Assembly (NCBI GenBank): GCA_028872975.1
Contig: JAGWNV010000190.1
Span: forward strand, 1 to 5,467
Reading direction: 5' to 3'
Length of the DNA stretch: 5,467 nt
Origin: Acidobacteriota bacterium
GTDB taxonomy: Bacteria; Actinomycetota; Acidimicrobiia; Acidimicrobiales; UBA8190
Part shown: one piece after another, positions 1-5,018 of the stretch
Layout: the number at the start of each line of letters is the position of its first letter
Numbering within the stretch: position 1 is the first letter of the stretch
Notes under the pieces: generated by a model
Told to the model about the DNA's origin: nothing
What the model saw: only the letters and a program-made list of their open reading frames with translations
Database searches by the model: none
Made by a program: the position numbers and the translations under genes

Positions 1-1
1 G

Positions 2-268
2 TCGGTGGTCGAGTCGGTGGCCAGCCACGGCGCCGCCATGGCCGCCCGTGAGCGCACCGGGCAGACGGCGGTCGTCGGGGTCGCCAATTCCACCGACTTC
101 CTCCGCCCCCATCGAAGCGGCCGGGTGCGGGCGACGGGCACGCCGGTGTTCACCGGTCGCACCCAGCAGGTCTGGCTCGTCGAGATCGAGCGGGAGAGCG
201 ACGGCAAGATGGTGGCCCGAGGCCAGCTCCGGCTGCAGAACCTGGCCGCCCCGCCGGCCGACGACTGA
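2..268 (+). CDS. PaaI/YdiI-type hotdog-fold thioesterase, C-terminal part (5' end outside window)
   Basis: This is the last 88 codons of a hotdog-fold acyl-CoA thioesterase of the PaaI/YdiI group; family members are about 130-150 aa. Such enzymes hydrolyse acyl- or aryl-CoA thioesters in the cytoplasm. The visible part begins on the central helix, SVVESVASHGAA, whose Glu (codon at 11-13) sits where family members carry the catalytic acid. The family's strand signature follows: VVGVANSTDFLRP, then GRVRATGTPVFTGRTQQVW, then GKMVARGQLRLQNL. The GTG at position 5 lies inside the helix and is not a start; the frame is open to the window edge. The TGA is 12 bp before the GTG of the next gene, in the same frame, so the two are probably co-transcribed. 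Fold assignment is firm; the substrate cannot be read from the sequence. Confidence 0.85.
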   Translation, partial: SVVESVASHGAAMAARERTGQTAVVGVANSTDFLRPHRSGRVRATGTPVFTGRTQQVWLVEIERESDGKMVARGQLRLQNLAAPPADD

Positions 269-280
269 CGGCGTGCCGGC

Positions 281-1087
281 GTGACGAGGTCCCCGGCGCC
301 GGGCTGGGCCGACGTCGACGGCGAGCGCATCTACTTCGAGTCGACGGGTGAGGGTCCCCCGGTGGTGCTGTGCCACGGGCTCGGTGGCAACCATGCCGCC
401 TGGTGGCGAGTCGTGCCCGGGCTCGCCGGGGCCCATCAGGTCGTCACCTGGGATCAGCGGGGATTCGGCAATTCGACCCGCCGCTCGGGCCGCTACGGAC
501 CGGAGGTCGCCGTCGGCGACCTGGCCGCCCTCCTCGACCATCTCGACCTCGGCCCCGTGCAGCTCGTCGGTCAGTCCATGGGTGGCTGGGTGGCGATGGG
601 GTTGGCCGTCGGCCACCCCGGCCGGCTGCGCGCCCTCGTCCTCACCGACACCCTGGCCGGCGTGTTCACCGACGAGGTGTACGCCGCGCTGCGCCGGACC
701 GCCCCCGACGTGGCTGCCCGGGTCGCCGATGCCGACGGCGGGCACCCGGCCCTGGGCCGTCGGTTCTGTGCCGAGCACCCCGACCTCGCCTACCTCTACC
801 GGCAGATCTCGAGCATGGGCGACAAGCCCGACGACACCGAGGTCTTCGCCATGCTGGGGGCCATGCGGGCCCCGCTCGACGCCGTGGCCGCCATCGAGGT
901 GCCCACGCTCCTGGTCGTGGGCGAGGAGGACGAGTTGTGTCCCCCCGAGGCCATGCGACACGTCGCCGGGCGGATCCCCGGGGCTTCCTTCGAGGTCGTG
1001 GCCGGTGCCGGCCACTCGCCCTACTTCGAGTGCCCGGAGCCCTGGCTGGCCGTCGTCGGGGCCTTCCTGGCCCGGACCGGCCCTTGA
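281..1087 (+). CDS. alpha/beta-hydrolase fold protein
   Basis: A complete 268-aa single-domain alpha/beta-hydrolase, a normal length for the 3-oxoadipate enol-lactonase/esterase-like group. Visible landmarks in order: oxyanion-hole motif HGLGG (residues 32-36); WDQRGFGNS (57-65), typical of the loop after strand 4; nucleophile elbow GQSMGG with Ser99; acidic triad member Asp217 in VVGEEDELCPP; and catalytic His245 in GAGHSPYFE. The Ser-Asp-His triad is therefore intact and the protein should be an active hydrolase. No signal peptide or membrane segment is seen, so it is probably cytoplasmic. The GTG start leaves 12 bp after the thioesterase stop. No convincing Shine-Dalgarno precedes it, which suggests translation coupled to the upstream gene. 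The substrate is unknown: lactones, carboxylic esters, haloalkanes and epoxides are all handled by relatives. Confidence 0.9.
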   Translation: MTRSPAPGWADVDGERIYFESTGEGPPVVLCHGLGGNHAAWWRVVPGLAGAHQVVTWDQRGFGNSTRRSGRYGPEVAVGDLAALLDHLDLGPVQLVGQSMGGWVAMGLAVGHPGRLRALVLTDTLAGVFTDEVYAALRRTAPDVAARVADADGGHPALGRRFCAEHPDLAYLYRQISSMGDKPDDTEVFAMLGAMRAPLDAVAAIEVPTLLVVGEEDELCPPEAMRHVAGRIPGASFEVVAGAGHSPYFECPEPWLAVVGAFLARTGP

Positions 1088-1112
1088 ATCCCGACCAGCG
1101 GGTGTCGATAAT
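1084..1112 (+). promoter_or_regulatory. SigA-like promoter for a leaderless transcript
   Basis: TTGAAT at 1084-1089 (4 of 6 matches to TTGACA) and GATAAT at 1107-1112 (5 of 6 matches to TATAAT) are separated by exactly 17 bp. This is an A+T-rich island in an otherwise very G+C-rich stretch. The -35 box overlaps the stop codon of the hydrolase gene. A start point 7-9 nt after the -10 box would fall at or just before the GTG at 1121, giving an mRNA with essentially no 5' UTR. Leaderless mRNAs are common in Actinobacteria. This fits the absence of a Shine-Dalgarno sequence before that gene. Confidence 0.5.
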
Positions 1113-1120
1113 TCGCTGTC

Positions 1121-2140
1121 GTGGACGCTGACGAGGGCCGAGGCCGGCCTCCGTTGCGCGCCTCGGACGCCGATCGCGACGGCGTCCTGCCCCTTCTGAA
1201 CCACGCCCTGTCGACCGGGCAGCTCACGGCCGAGGAGCACGGGGAGCGGGTCCATGCCGCCCTGCAGGCCAAGACCGTCGACGACCTGCACCGCATCACC
1301 GCCGACCTCGTGCCGGGCGCCGCCGCCCCGGCCGCGAGCCAGGTGGCGCCACCGGGGTGGTACGCCGCTCCCGGGCAACCGGGCCTCCAGCGCTACTTCG
1401 ACGGCGCGGCCTGGACGTCGCACCTGGCGCCTTTGCCCGCCCACCCCTACGCCCCGGTCGGATGGGGGAAGCCCCCCTGGAAGGGCGCCATGCTCGGGCT
1501 CCCCGCCCAGGGTCCCGGTGCCCTCGCCGACCCGGGACGCCGCCTCGGAGCCCGGCTCCTCGACGGCCTCGTGCTGCTCCCCGTCGTCGCCGCCCTGGTG
1601 GCCCTGGCCGTCCTCCTCGTCGCCCCGCATGCCGGGCCGATGTTCCCCCGGACGCCGGACGGCCGGGCACCCGCCACGACCCCGGGCTTCGTCTGGGTCG
1701 AGCTGGCCGTCCTGGGGGCGCTGCTCGTGAGCGGCGTCGTCATGATCGCCTACGAGGCCGTCGCCACGGCGCGCTACGGCCGCACCCTCGGGAAGGCCTG
1801 GCTGCACATCCGGCCGCTGCGCACCGACGGCGCCGCCCTCGGATGGGGGCGGTCCTTCGGACGGGCCTCGCTCCAGGGCGTGGCCGGGATCTTCAGCTGG
1901 ATCGGCCTCCTCGACCCCCTGTGGTGCCTCTGGGACGACAACCGGCAGTGTCTCCACGACAAGGTGGTGGGCACGATGGTGGTGAACGACGCCGACCGTG
2001 TCGGGACCGAGGCGGCCCCCGCCGCCGCCTCCTGGGCGCCCTACCCCCCCTCGCCCCCTCCCCGGTCGGCTACTGGGGCGGCCCGGTGGTGGTGCCGCGC
2101 ACCAACGGGCTGGCGGTGGCGTCGCTCGCGTGCTCGTTGA
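1121..2140 (+). CDS. DUF1707-DUF2510-RDD membrane protein (C-terminal domain displaced by a frameshift)
   Basis: This frame encodes 339 aa, of which about the first 310 look genuine. An N-terminal DUF1707 domain (about 12-63; RASDADRDGVLPLL, LTAEEHGERV) is followed by DUF2510 (about 77-104; PPGWYAAPG, RYFDGAAWTSH). An RDD transmembrane domain comes next (about 136-288; RRLGARLLDGL, RYGRTLGKAWLHI, WDDNRQCLHDKVVG), with hydrophobic segments near 148-168, 190-211 and 251-270. A Pro/Ala-rich linker follows. The last ~29 residues are Trp/Arg-rich with poor G/C at third positions and look like out-of-frame reading. The expected DUF4190 continues in the -1 frame from about 2050. The start is well fixed: an in-frame TAA (1109-1111) lies just upstream and GTG 1121 is the first start after it. 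Biochemical function is unknown; a role at the cell envelope is inferred from the membrane domains. Confidence 0.85.
   Translation: MDADEGRGRPPLRASDADRDGVLPLLNHALSTGQLTAEEHGERVHAALQAKTVDDLHRITADLVPGAAAPAASQVAPPGWYAAPGQPGLQRYFDGAAWTSHLAPLPAHPYAPVGWGKPPWKGAMLGLPAQGPGALADPGRRLGARLLDGLVLLPVVAALVALAVLLVAPHAGPMFPRTPDGRAPATTPGFVWVELAVLGALLVSGVVMIAYEAVATARYGRTLGKAWLHIRPLRTDGAALGWGRSFGRASLQGVAGIFSWIGLLDPLWCLWDDNRQCLHDKVVGTMVVNDADRVGTEAAPAAASWAPYPPSPPPRSATGAARWWCRAPTGWRWRRSRAR
2044..2078 (+). other. C7 slippery tract plus stem-loop at the frame change
   Basis: In the frame of the RDD protein the bases read TAC CCC CCC TCG, so 2044-2050 forms a C CCC CCC heptamer that lets both tRNAs re-pair after a -1 slip. 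Nine nucleotides downstream a 7-bp stem can form: CCCCGGT (2060-2066) with ACTGGGG (2072-2078), one G-U pair and a 5-nt loop. That is the geometry of a -1 programmed frameshift site. Third-position bias bounds the switch: the -1 frame still has a poor codon (CTA) at 2041, and the original frame gains T-ending codons from 2057. The same run is also a likely place for polymerase slippage or a base-calling error. Confidence 0.45.
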
Positions 2141-2334
2141 GCGCCGTCGTCTTCCTCGGCCTGCCGGCGATCGTCGGCGTCGTGCTGGGCTTCGTCTCGC
2201 GCTCCCAGCTCAGAGGCTCCCGGCGCCTCGAGAGGGGCGACGGCATGGCGCTCGCCGGCATCGTCGTCGGCTTCTGCGTGCTCGGCTTCTGGACGTTGGT
2301 GCTCACGATCCCGGCCCTGGCCGGCAGCCACTAG
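2050..2334 (+). CDS. DUF4190 C-terminal module of the RDD protein, in the -1 frame
   Basis: This stretch encodes 94 residues and ends at TAG 2332-2334. It contains a clear DUF4190 domain: TNGLAVASLACSL, a first hydrophobic segment, the polar hairpin RSQLRGSRRLERGDG, then MALAGIVVGF and a second hydrophobic segment. Codons end almost always in G or C, so it is under coding constraint. Joined to residue 310 of the preceding frame it gives a 404-aa DUF1707-DUF2510-RDD-DUF4190 protein with the linker PYPPLAPSPVGYWGG. Alternatively it is a separate small gene starting at one of three consecutive GTG codons (2086, 2089, 2092), which would leave the domain intact. However, no good Shine-Dalgarno precedes them, and the start would lie inside the upstream frame. 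The start given is the slip point, not a start codon. Confidence 0.6.
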   Translation, partial: LAPSPVGYWGGPVVVPRTNGLAVASLACSLSAVVFLGLPAIVGVVLGFVSRSQLRGSRRLERGDGMALAGIVVGFCVLGFWTLVLTIPALAGSH

Positions 2335-2351
2335 TCGAGCCGGAAGCCAGA

Positions 2352-2372
2352 CCGGGCCCCTGGCTGGGCCGG
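2352..2372 (+). terminator. weak G+C-rich hairpin between the membrane-protein gene and the archease operon
   Basis: CCGGGCCC (2352-2359) can pair with GGGCCGG (2366-2372), giving 7 bp with one bulged G and a 6-nt loop, 18 bp after the TAG at 2332-2334. A pyrimidine-rich stretch (CCTTCTCCCCCTTCCC) follows, but there is no true T run. It could be a weak intrinsic terminator of the kind common in high-GC Actinobacteria, or simply a chance fold in G+C-rich DNA. Confidence 0.25.
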
Positions 2373-2424
2373 GACCTTCTCCCCCTTCCCAGGCCACGCG
2401 GTGCGAGAGAGCATTGTCCGCGAC

Positions 2425-2430
2425 GAAGGG
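2425..2430 (+). promoter_or_regulatory. ribosome binding site of the archease gene
   Basis: GAAGGG lies 5 nt before the ATG at 2436. It is the clearest Shine-Dalgarno in the window and fixes this ATG as the start, even though the frame is open further upstream. Confidence 0.6.
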
Positions 2431-2435
2431 TCGCC

Positions 2436-2888
2436 ATGGGCCAGCAGACGTCAGCCGGAGGCGGGGAGGGACCACGGGGTCACCGCGTCGGTCCCCACAC
2501 CGCCGACTGCGTCATCGAGGCGTGGGGTCCCGATCGCACCGCGTGCCTGGTCGAGGCCATGGATGCACTGGTCCAGTTGTTCGCCGAGATCGACCCTTCC
2601 GCGGCCGCTTCGCGTGTGGTCCCCGTGTCGGCAGGGCCCGGCGCCGACGCCGAGATCCTCGTGGCGCTCCTGGAGGAGGTGATCTGCACGGCCGATGTCC
2701 TCGGTTCGGCGCCGGTCCGCTTCCATCTCGTCGAGACCGAGGACGGTGGAGTGGCAGGGGACATGGAGATCGTCGACCGGCGCGACGTGCTCCTCGTCGG
2801 CCCGGTTCCCAAGGCCGTCTCTTACTCCGGGATCGAGATGGGAGAGGAGGCTGGCGCCTGGCACTGCCGGGCCGTGGTCGACGTATGA
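2436..2888 (+). CDS. archease (RtcB cofactor)
   Basis: A 150-aa archease-family protein, near the usual ~140 aa. Archease is a small metal-binding partner that speeds guanylylation of the RNA ligase RtcB and allows multiple turnover. Family signatures are present: GPHTADCVIEAWG (residues 19-31) with His21 and Asp24 in the conserved HTAD; an acidic central part (DAEILVALLEEV, 71-82); PKAVSYSG (125-132) with the conserved Lys126; and the C-terminal VVDV, whose Asp149 matches the conserved terminal metal-ligand Asp. About 18 residues precede the domain and look disordered. The frame is open upstream into the previous gene, but the ATG with GAAGGG upstream and the domain boundary support this start. 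Its stop overlaps the rtcB start in ATGA, so the two are translationally coupled. Identification is strong because motifs and neighbour agree. Confidence 0.93.
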   Translation: MGQQTSAGGGEGPRGHRVGPHTADCVIEAWGPDRTACLVEAMDALVQLFAEIDPSAAASRVVPVSAGPGADAEILVALLEEVICTADVLGSAPVRFHLVETEDGGVAGDMEIVDRRDVLLVGPVPKAVSYSGIEMGEEAGAWHCRAVVDV

Positions 2889-4327
2889 GTCGCCACGGTC
2901 TGCCGGTGATGCTCCGGACCGACGGTCCCGACCGGTGGCGCATCGAGCCCACCGGTGCCATGCGGGTCCCGGGGATCGTGTTCGCCACCGAGGCCCTCCT
3001 CCCCGACCTCGCCGCCGACCAGGCCTTGGCCCAGGTGGCCAACGTGGCCACCCTCCCCGGCATCGTGGAAGCCTCCTACGCAATGCCCGACGTCCACTGG
3101 GGTTACGGCTTTCCCATCGGTGGGGTCGCCGCCACCGACGTGGCCGCCGGCGGGGTCGTGTCGCCGGGCGGCGTGGGATTCGACATCTCCTGCGGCGTGC
3201 GGCTCCTCGTGTCGCCGGTGCAGGCGGACGACCTCACCGGTCGCCTCGACGGCCTCATGGACGAATTGGACCGCCGGATCCCCACCGGGCTCGGTGCCGG
3301 CGGGGTCTGGCACCTGGGAGGCCACGACGAGCTGTCGGCACTCCTCACGGGCGGCTCCCCCTATGCCGTGGCCCACGGCTTCGGAGTCGATTCCGACGTG
3401 GACCGCTGCGAGGACCGCGGCGTCCTGGCCGGAGCGGACGCGGCGGCCGTCGGCGAGCGGGCCCGGGCCCGGGGGTACGGGCAGGTCGGAAGCCTCGGAT
3501 CGGGAAACCACTTCCTCGAGGTGCAGGTGGTGAGCGAGGTGATCGACGCGGACGCCGCCCGGGCCTTCGGGATGCACGAAGGCCAGGTGTGCGTGATGAT
3601 CCACTGCGGGTCGCGCGGCCTCGGGCACCAGATCTGCTCGGATCACGTCCGGGTGATGTTCGGGGCCATGGGGCGGCTCGGCATCACCGTGCCCGATCCT
3701 CAGCTCGCCTGCGCCCCGGTGGACAGCCCGGAGGGACGCGCCTACCTGGGGGCCATGACGGCGGCCGCCAACTTCGGCAGGGCCAACCGGCAGGTGCTCA
3801 CCGCCGCCGTGCGAGACGGGTTCGACGCCGTGCTGGGCACGCGCCGGCTCGACCTGCTCTACGACGTCTCGCACAACCTCGCCAAGCTCGAGAGGCACGA
3901 CGTCGCCGGGAGCCGGCGCTTGCTGTGCGTGCACCGCAAGGGGGCCACAAGGGCCCTGCCCCCGGGGCATCCCGACCTTCCCGACGACTTCAGCGAGACC
4001 GGCCAGCCCGTGCTCGTGCCCGGGTCGATGGGCACCGCCTCCTATGTCCTCGCCGGCTGCCAGCCCGGAGGAGCCTTCTTCTCGGCATGCCACGGCTCGG
4101 GGCGGGCCATGAGCCGGCACCAGGCGGCGCGGCAGGTGAGGGGAGGCGCCCTGCGGGCCCAGCTCGAGGCCGAGGGCATCGCCGTCCGCGCCGCCTCGGC
4201 CCGGGGCCTGGCCGAGGAGGCACCCTACGCCTACAAGGACGTCGACGAGGTCGTCGCCACCTGCGAGCGCACCGCGCTGGCCCGCCGGGTGGTCCGGCTC
4301 AGGCCCCTCGGCGTGCTGAAGGGATAG
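2885..4327 (+). CDS. rtcB: RNA-splicing ligase RtcB (3'-phosphate/5'-OH RNA ligase)
   Basis: A 480-aa, full-length RtcB. The enzyme uses GTP and Mn2+ to join RNA 3'-phosphate or 2',3'-cyclic-phosphate ends to 5'-OH ends, serving RNA repair and, in archaea and animals, tRNA splicing. The active site is complete: MPDVHWGYGFPIGG (67-80); GGVGFDISCGVR with metal ligands Asp100 and Cys103; GSGNHFLEV with Asn208 and His209; HCGSRGLGHQ with His240; DVSHNLAK with His330; HRKGATRA (350-357); VPGSMGTASYVL (378-389); ACHGSGR with His403, the expected guanylylation nucleophile; and the C-terminal Lys479 in GVLKG. No intein is present, although RtcB proteins in some lineages carry one. The ATG lies in the ATGA overlap with archease and has no Shine-Dalgarno of its own, consistent with translational coupling. 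The bacterial substrate is not shown by the sequence; ends made by stress or toxin endonucleases are plausible. Confidence 0.97.
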   Translation: MSRHGLPVMLRTDGPDRWRIEPTGAMRVPGIVFATEALLPDLAADQALAQVANVATLPGIVEASYAMPDVHWGYGFPIGGVAATDVAAGGVVSPGGVGFDISCGVRLLVSPVQADDLTGRLDGLMDELDRRIPTGLGAGGVWHLGGHDELSALLTGGSPYAVAHGFGVDSDVDRCEDRGVLAGADAAAVGERARARGYGQVGSLGSGNHFLEVQVVSEVIDADAARAFGMHEGQVCVMIHCGSRGLGHQICSDHVRVMFGAMGRLGITVPDPQLACAPVDSPEGRAYLGAMTAAANFGRANRQVLTAAVRDGFDAVLGTRRLDLLYDVSHNLAKLERHDVAGSRRLLCVHRKGATRALPPGHPDLPDDFSETGQPVLVPGSMGTASYVLAGCQPGGAFFSACHGSGRAMSRHQAARQVRGGALRAQLEAEGIAVRAASARGLAEEAPYAYKDVDEVVATCERTALARRVVRLRPLGVLKG

Positions 4328-4337
4328 CCGGCCCGGG

Positions 4338-4949
4338 TCAGACGCACCGTCCTCCGGCCCGTCCGATCGCCTCCAGCGCCCGGTCGCCGTCTCCTGCATG
4401 GAGGTCGACGGCGCGGACGGCGTCGGTGGGCACGACGACTCCGTACCCGATCCCGATGGCGTCGAGGGCGGTCTCCTTGACGCAGTAGTCGGTGGCGATC
4501 CCGCACACGACGAGCTCCCCCACATCGGCGACGGAGAGGGCGTGCGCCAGCCCCGTGGCGGTGATCTCGCCACTACCGACGTCGCGCATCGAGAAGGCCG
4601 AGTATCCGTCCTCCCCGCCCGTGCCCTTCCGGAAGACCGGGCCCTCCACCATCAGGTCCGGCACGAACTGCGCGCCCCAGGTGTCTGCGACGCAGTGGAC
4701 CGGCCAGGTGCCGCCGTCCTGGGCGAAGTGCGGGGTGTGCGCCGGGTGCCAATCCTGGCTGTAGGCGACCGTGGCACCTGCCTCCCTTGCCAGGCGGACA
4801 TAGGCGTTCGCCCGCTCGACCAGCGCTTCCGCGCCGCGGACATAGAGGCTGCCACCCGGGTCGGCGAAGTCGTTCTGGATGTCCACGACGAGGAGCGCCG
4901 TCCGCAGGCCGAAGGAGATCACCGTGCTGTCCACGGGCCCATTGTCCAT
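4338..4949 (-). CDS. pncA: nicotinamidase (isochorismatase-like cysteine hydrolase)
   Basis: A 203-aa PncA-type amidase that converts nicotinamide to nicotinate plus ammonia in NAD salvage. The catalytic triad is visible: Asp23 (VVDIQNDF), Lys108 (FRKGTGGEDGYSAF) and Cys156 (GIATDYCVKET). The metal site fits nicotinamidases rather than other isochorismatase-like hydrolases: Asp66, His68 and His74 in QDWHPAHTPHF, plus His85 in WPVHC. The Ile150-Ala151 step matches the usual cis-peptide position. The ATG at 4949 is the farthest upstream start, with GGGGAG only 2 nt away, which is too close to be ideal. GTG at 4934 or 4922 would shorten the protein by 5 or 9 residues and place the domain nearer the N-terminus, as in many homologues. 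It converges on rtcB with 10 bp between stops and lies 69 bp downstream of the methyltransferase gene. Confidence 0.93.
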   Translation of the reverse strand: MDNGPVDSTVISFGLRTALLVVDIQNDFADPGGSLYVRGAEALVERANAYVRLAREAGATVAYSQDWHPAHTPHFAQDGGTWPVHCVADTWGAQFVPDLMVEGPVFRKGTGGEDGYSAFSMRDVGSGEITATGLAHALSVADVGELVVCGIATDYCVKETALDAIGIGYGVVVPTDAVRAVDLHAGDGDRALEAIGRAGGRCV

Positions 4950-4950
4950 C

Positions 4951-4983
4951 GCTCCCCGAGGGCCCGTCGGGGAGCTCCCTCGG
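4951..4983 (-). promoter_or_regulatory. overlapping inverted repeats just upstream of pncA
   Basis: GCTCCCCGA (4951-4959) and TCGGGGAGC (4967-4975) form a perfect 9-bp stem with a 7-nt loop. Its base ends one nucleotide before the pncA ATG, and on the transcript it includes the only purine-rich GGGGAG near that start. A second, mutually exclusive stem is possible: CCGAGGG (4956-4962) with CCCTCGG (4977-4983). GGGAGCTCCC (4970-4979) is also a 10-bp palindrome. The group could be an mRNA structure hiding the ribosome site, a DNA operator, or an intercistronic processing signal. There is no T run, so a standard terminator is unlikely. Confidence 0.35.
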
Positions 4984-4985
4984 CC

Positions 4986-5008
4986 GCCTGCGTGACCGAG
5001 GCGCAGGC
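4986..5008 (-). terminator. candidate hairpin after the methyltransferase gene
   Basis: GCCTGCG (4986-4992) and CGCAGGC (5002-5008) form a perfect 7-bp stem around a 9-nt loop. Allowing one bulge, it extends by three more pairs. On the minus strand it begins 10 nt after the TGA of the methyltransferase gene. It could be a G+C-rich terminator without a U tail, or an mRNA-stabilising structure if the two genes are co-transcribed. Confidence 0.35.
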
Positions 5009-5018
5009 CGGCGGCGAC

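Noticed and set aside
266..283. Thioesterase and hydrolase lie in the same frame, separated only by a TGA and four sense codons, suggesting a readthrough fusion
   Set aside because: The TGA is followed by C, a leaky context, but both proteins are complete domains at expected boundaries, and closely spaced same-frame genes occur by chance one time in three.
2..1087. Thioesterase plus alpha/beta-hydrolase as MenI/MenH of menaquinone synthesis, with the minus-strand methyltransferase as MenG
   Set aside because: No other men gene is visible, neither protein shows features specific to those enzymes, and the methyltransferase lacks MenG-specific signatures and lies on the opposite strand.
1998..2435. 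Archease frame extended upstream to 1998
   Set aside because: The translation there is Pro/Arg-rich and out of frame with the RDD/DUF4190 coding. GAAGGG before ATG 2436 marks the start.
2414..2884. Longer rtcB reading frame extending upstream to an ATG at 2414
   Set aside because: The added residues are Arg-rich out-of-frame reading of the archease gene. The RtcB domain begins just after the ATG at 2885, which sits in a typical ATGA coupling overlap.
2822..4573. Very long open frame (583 codons) on the minus strand antisense to rtcB
   Set aside because: It is a by-product of G+C-rich coding DNA. It runs through the certain rtcB gene and into pncA in another frame, and its translation is rich in His, Gly and Pro with no recognisable domain.
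4986..5008. Short inverted repeats as part of a mobile element or attachment site
   Set aside because: There is no transposase, integrase, target-site duplication or tRNA gene; the repeats sit between two ordinary genes and fit mRNA structures better.
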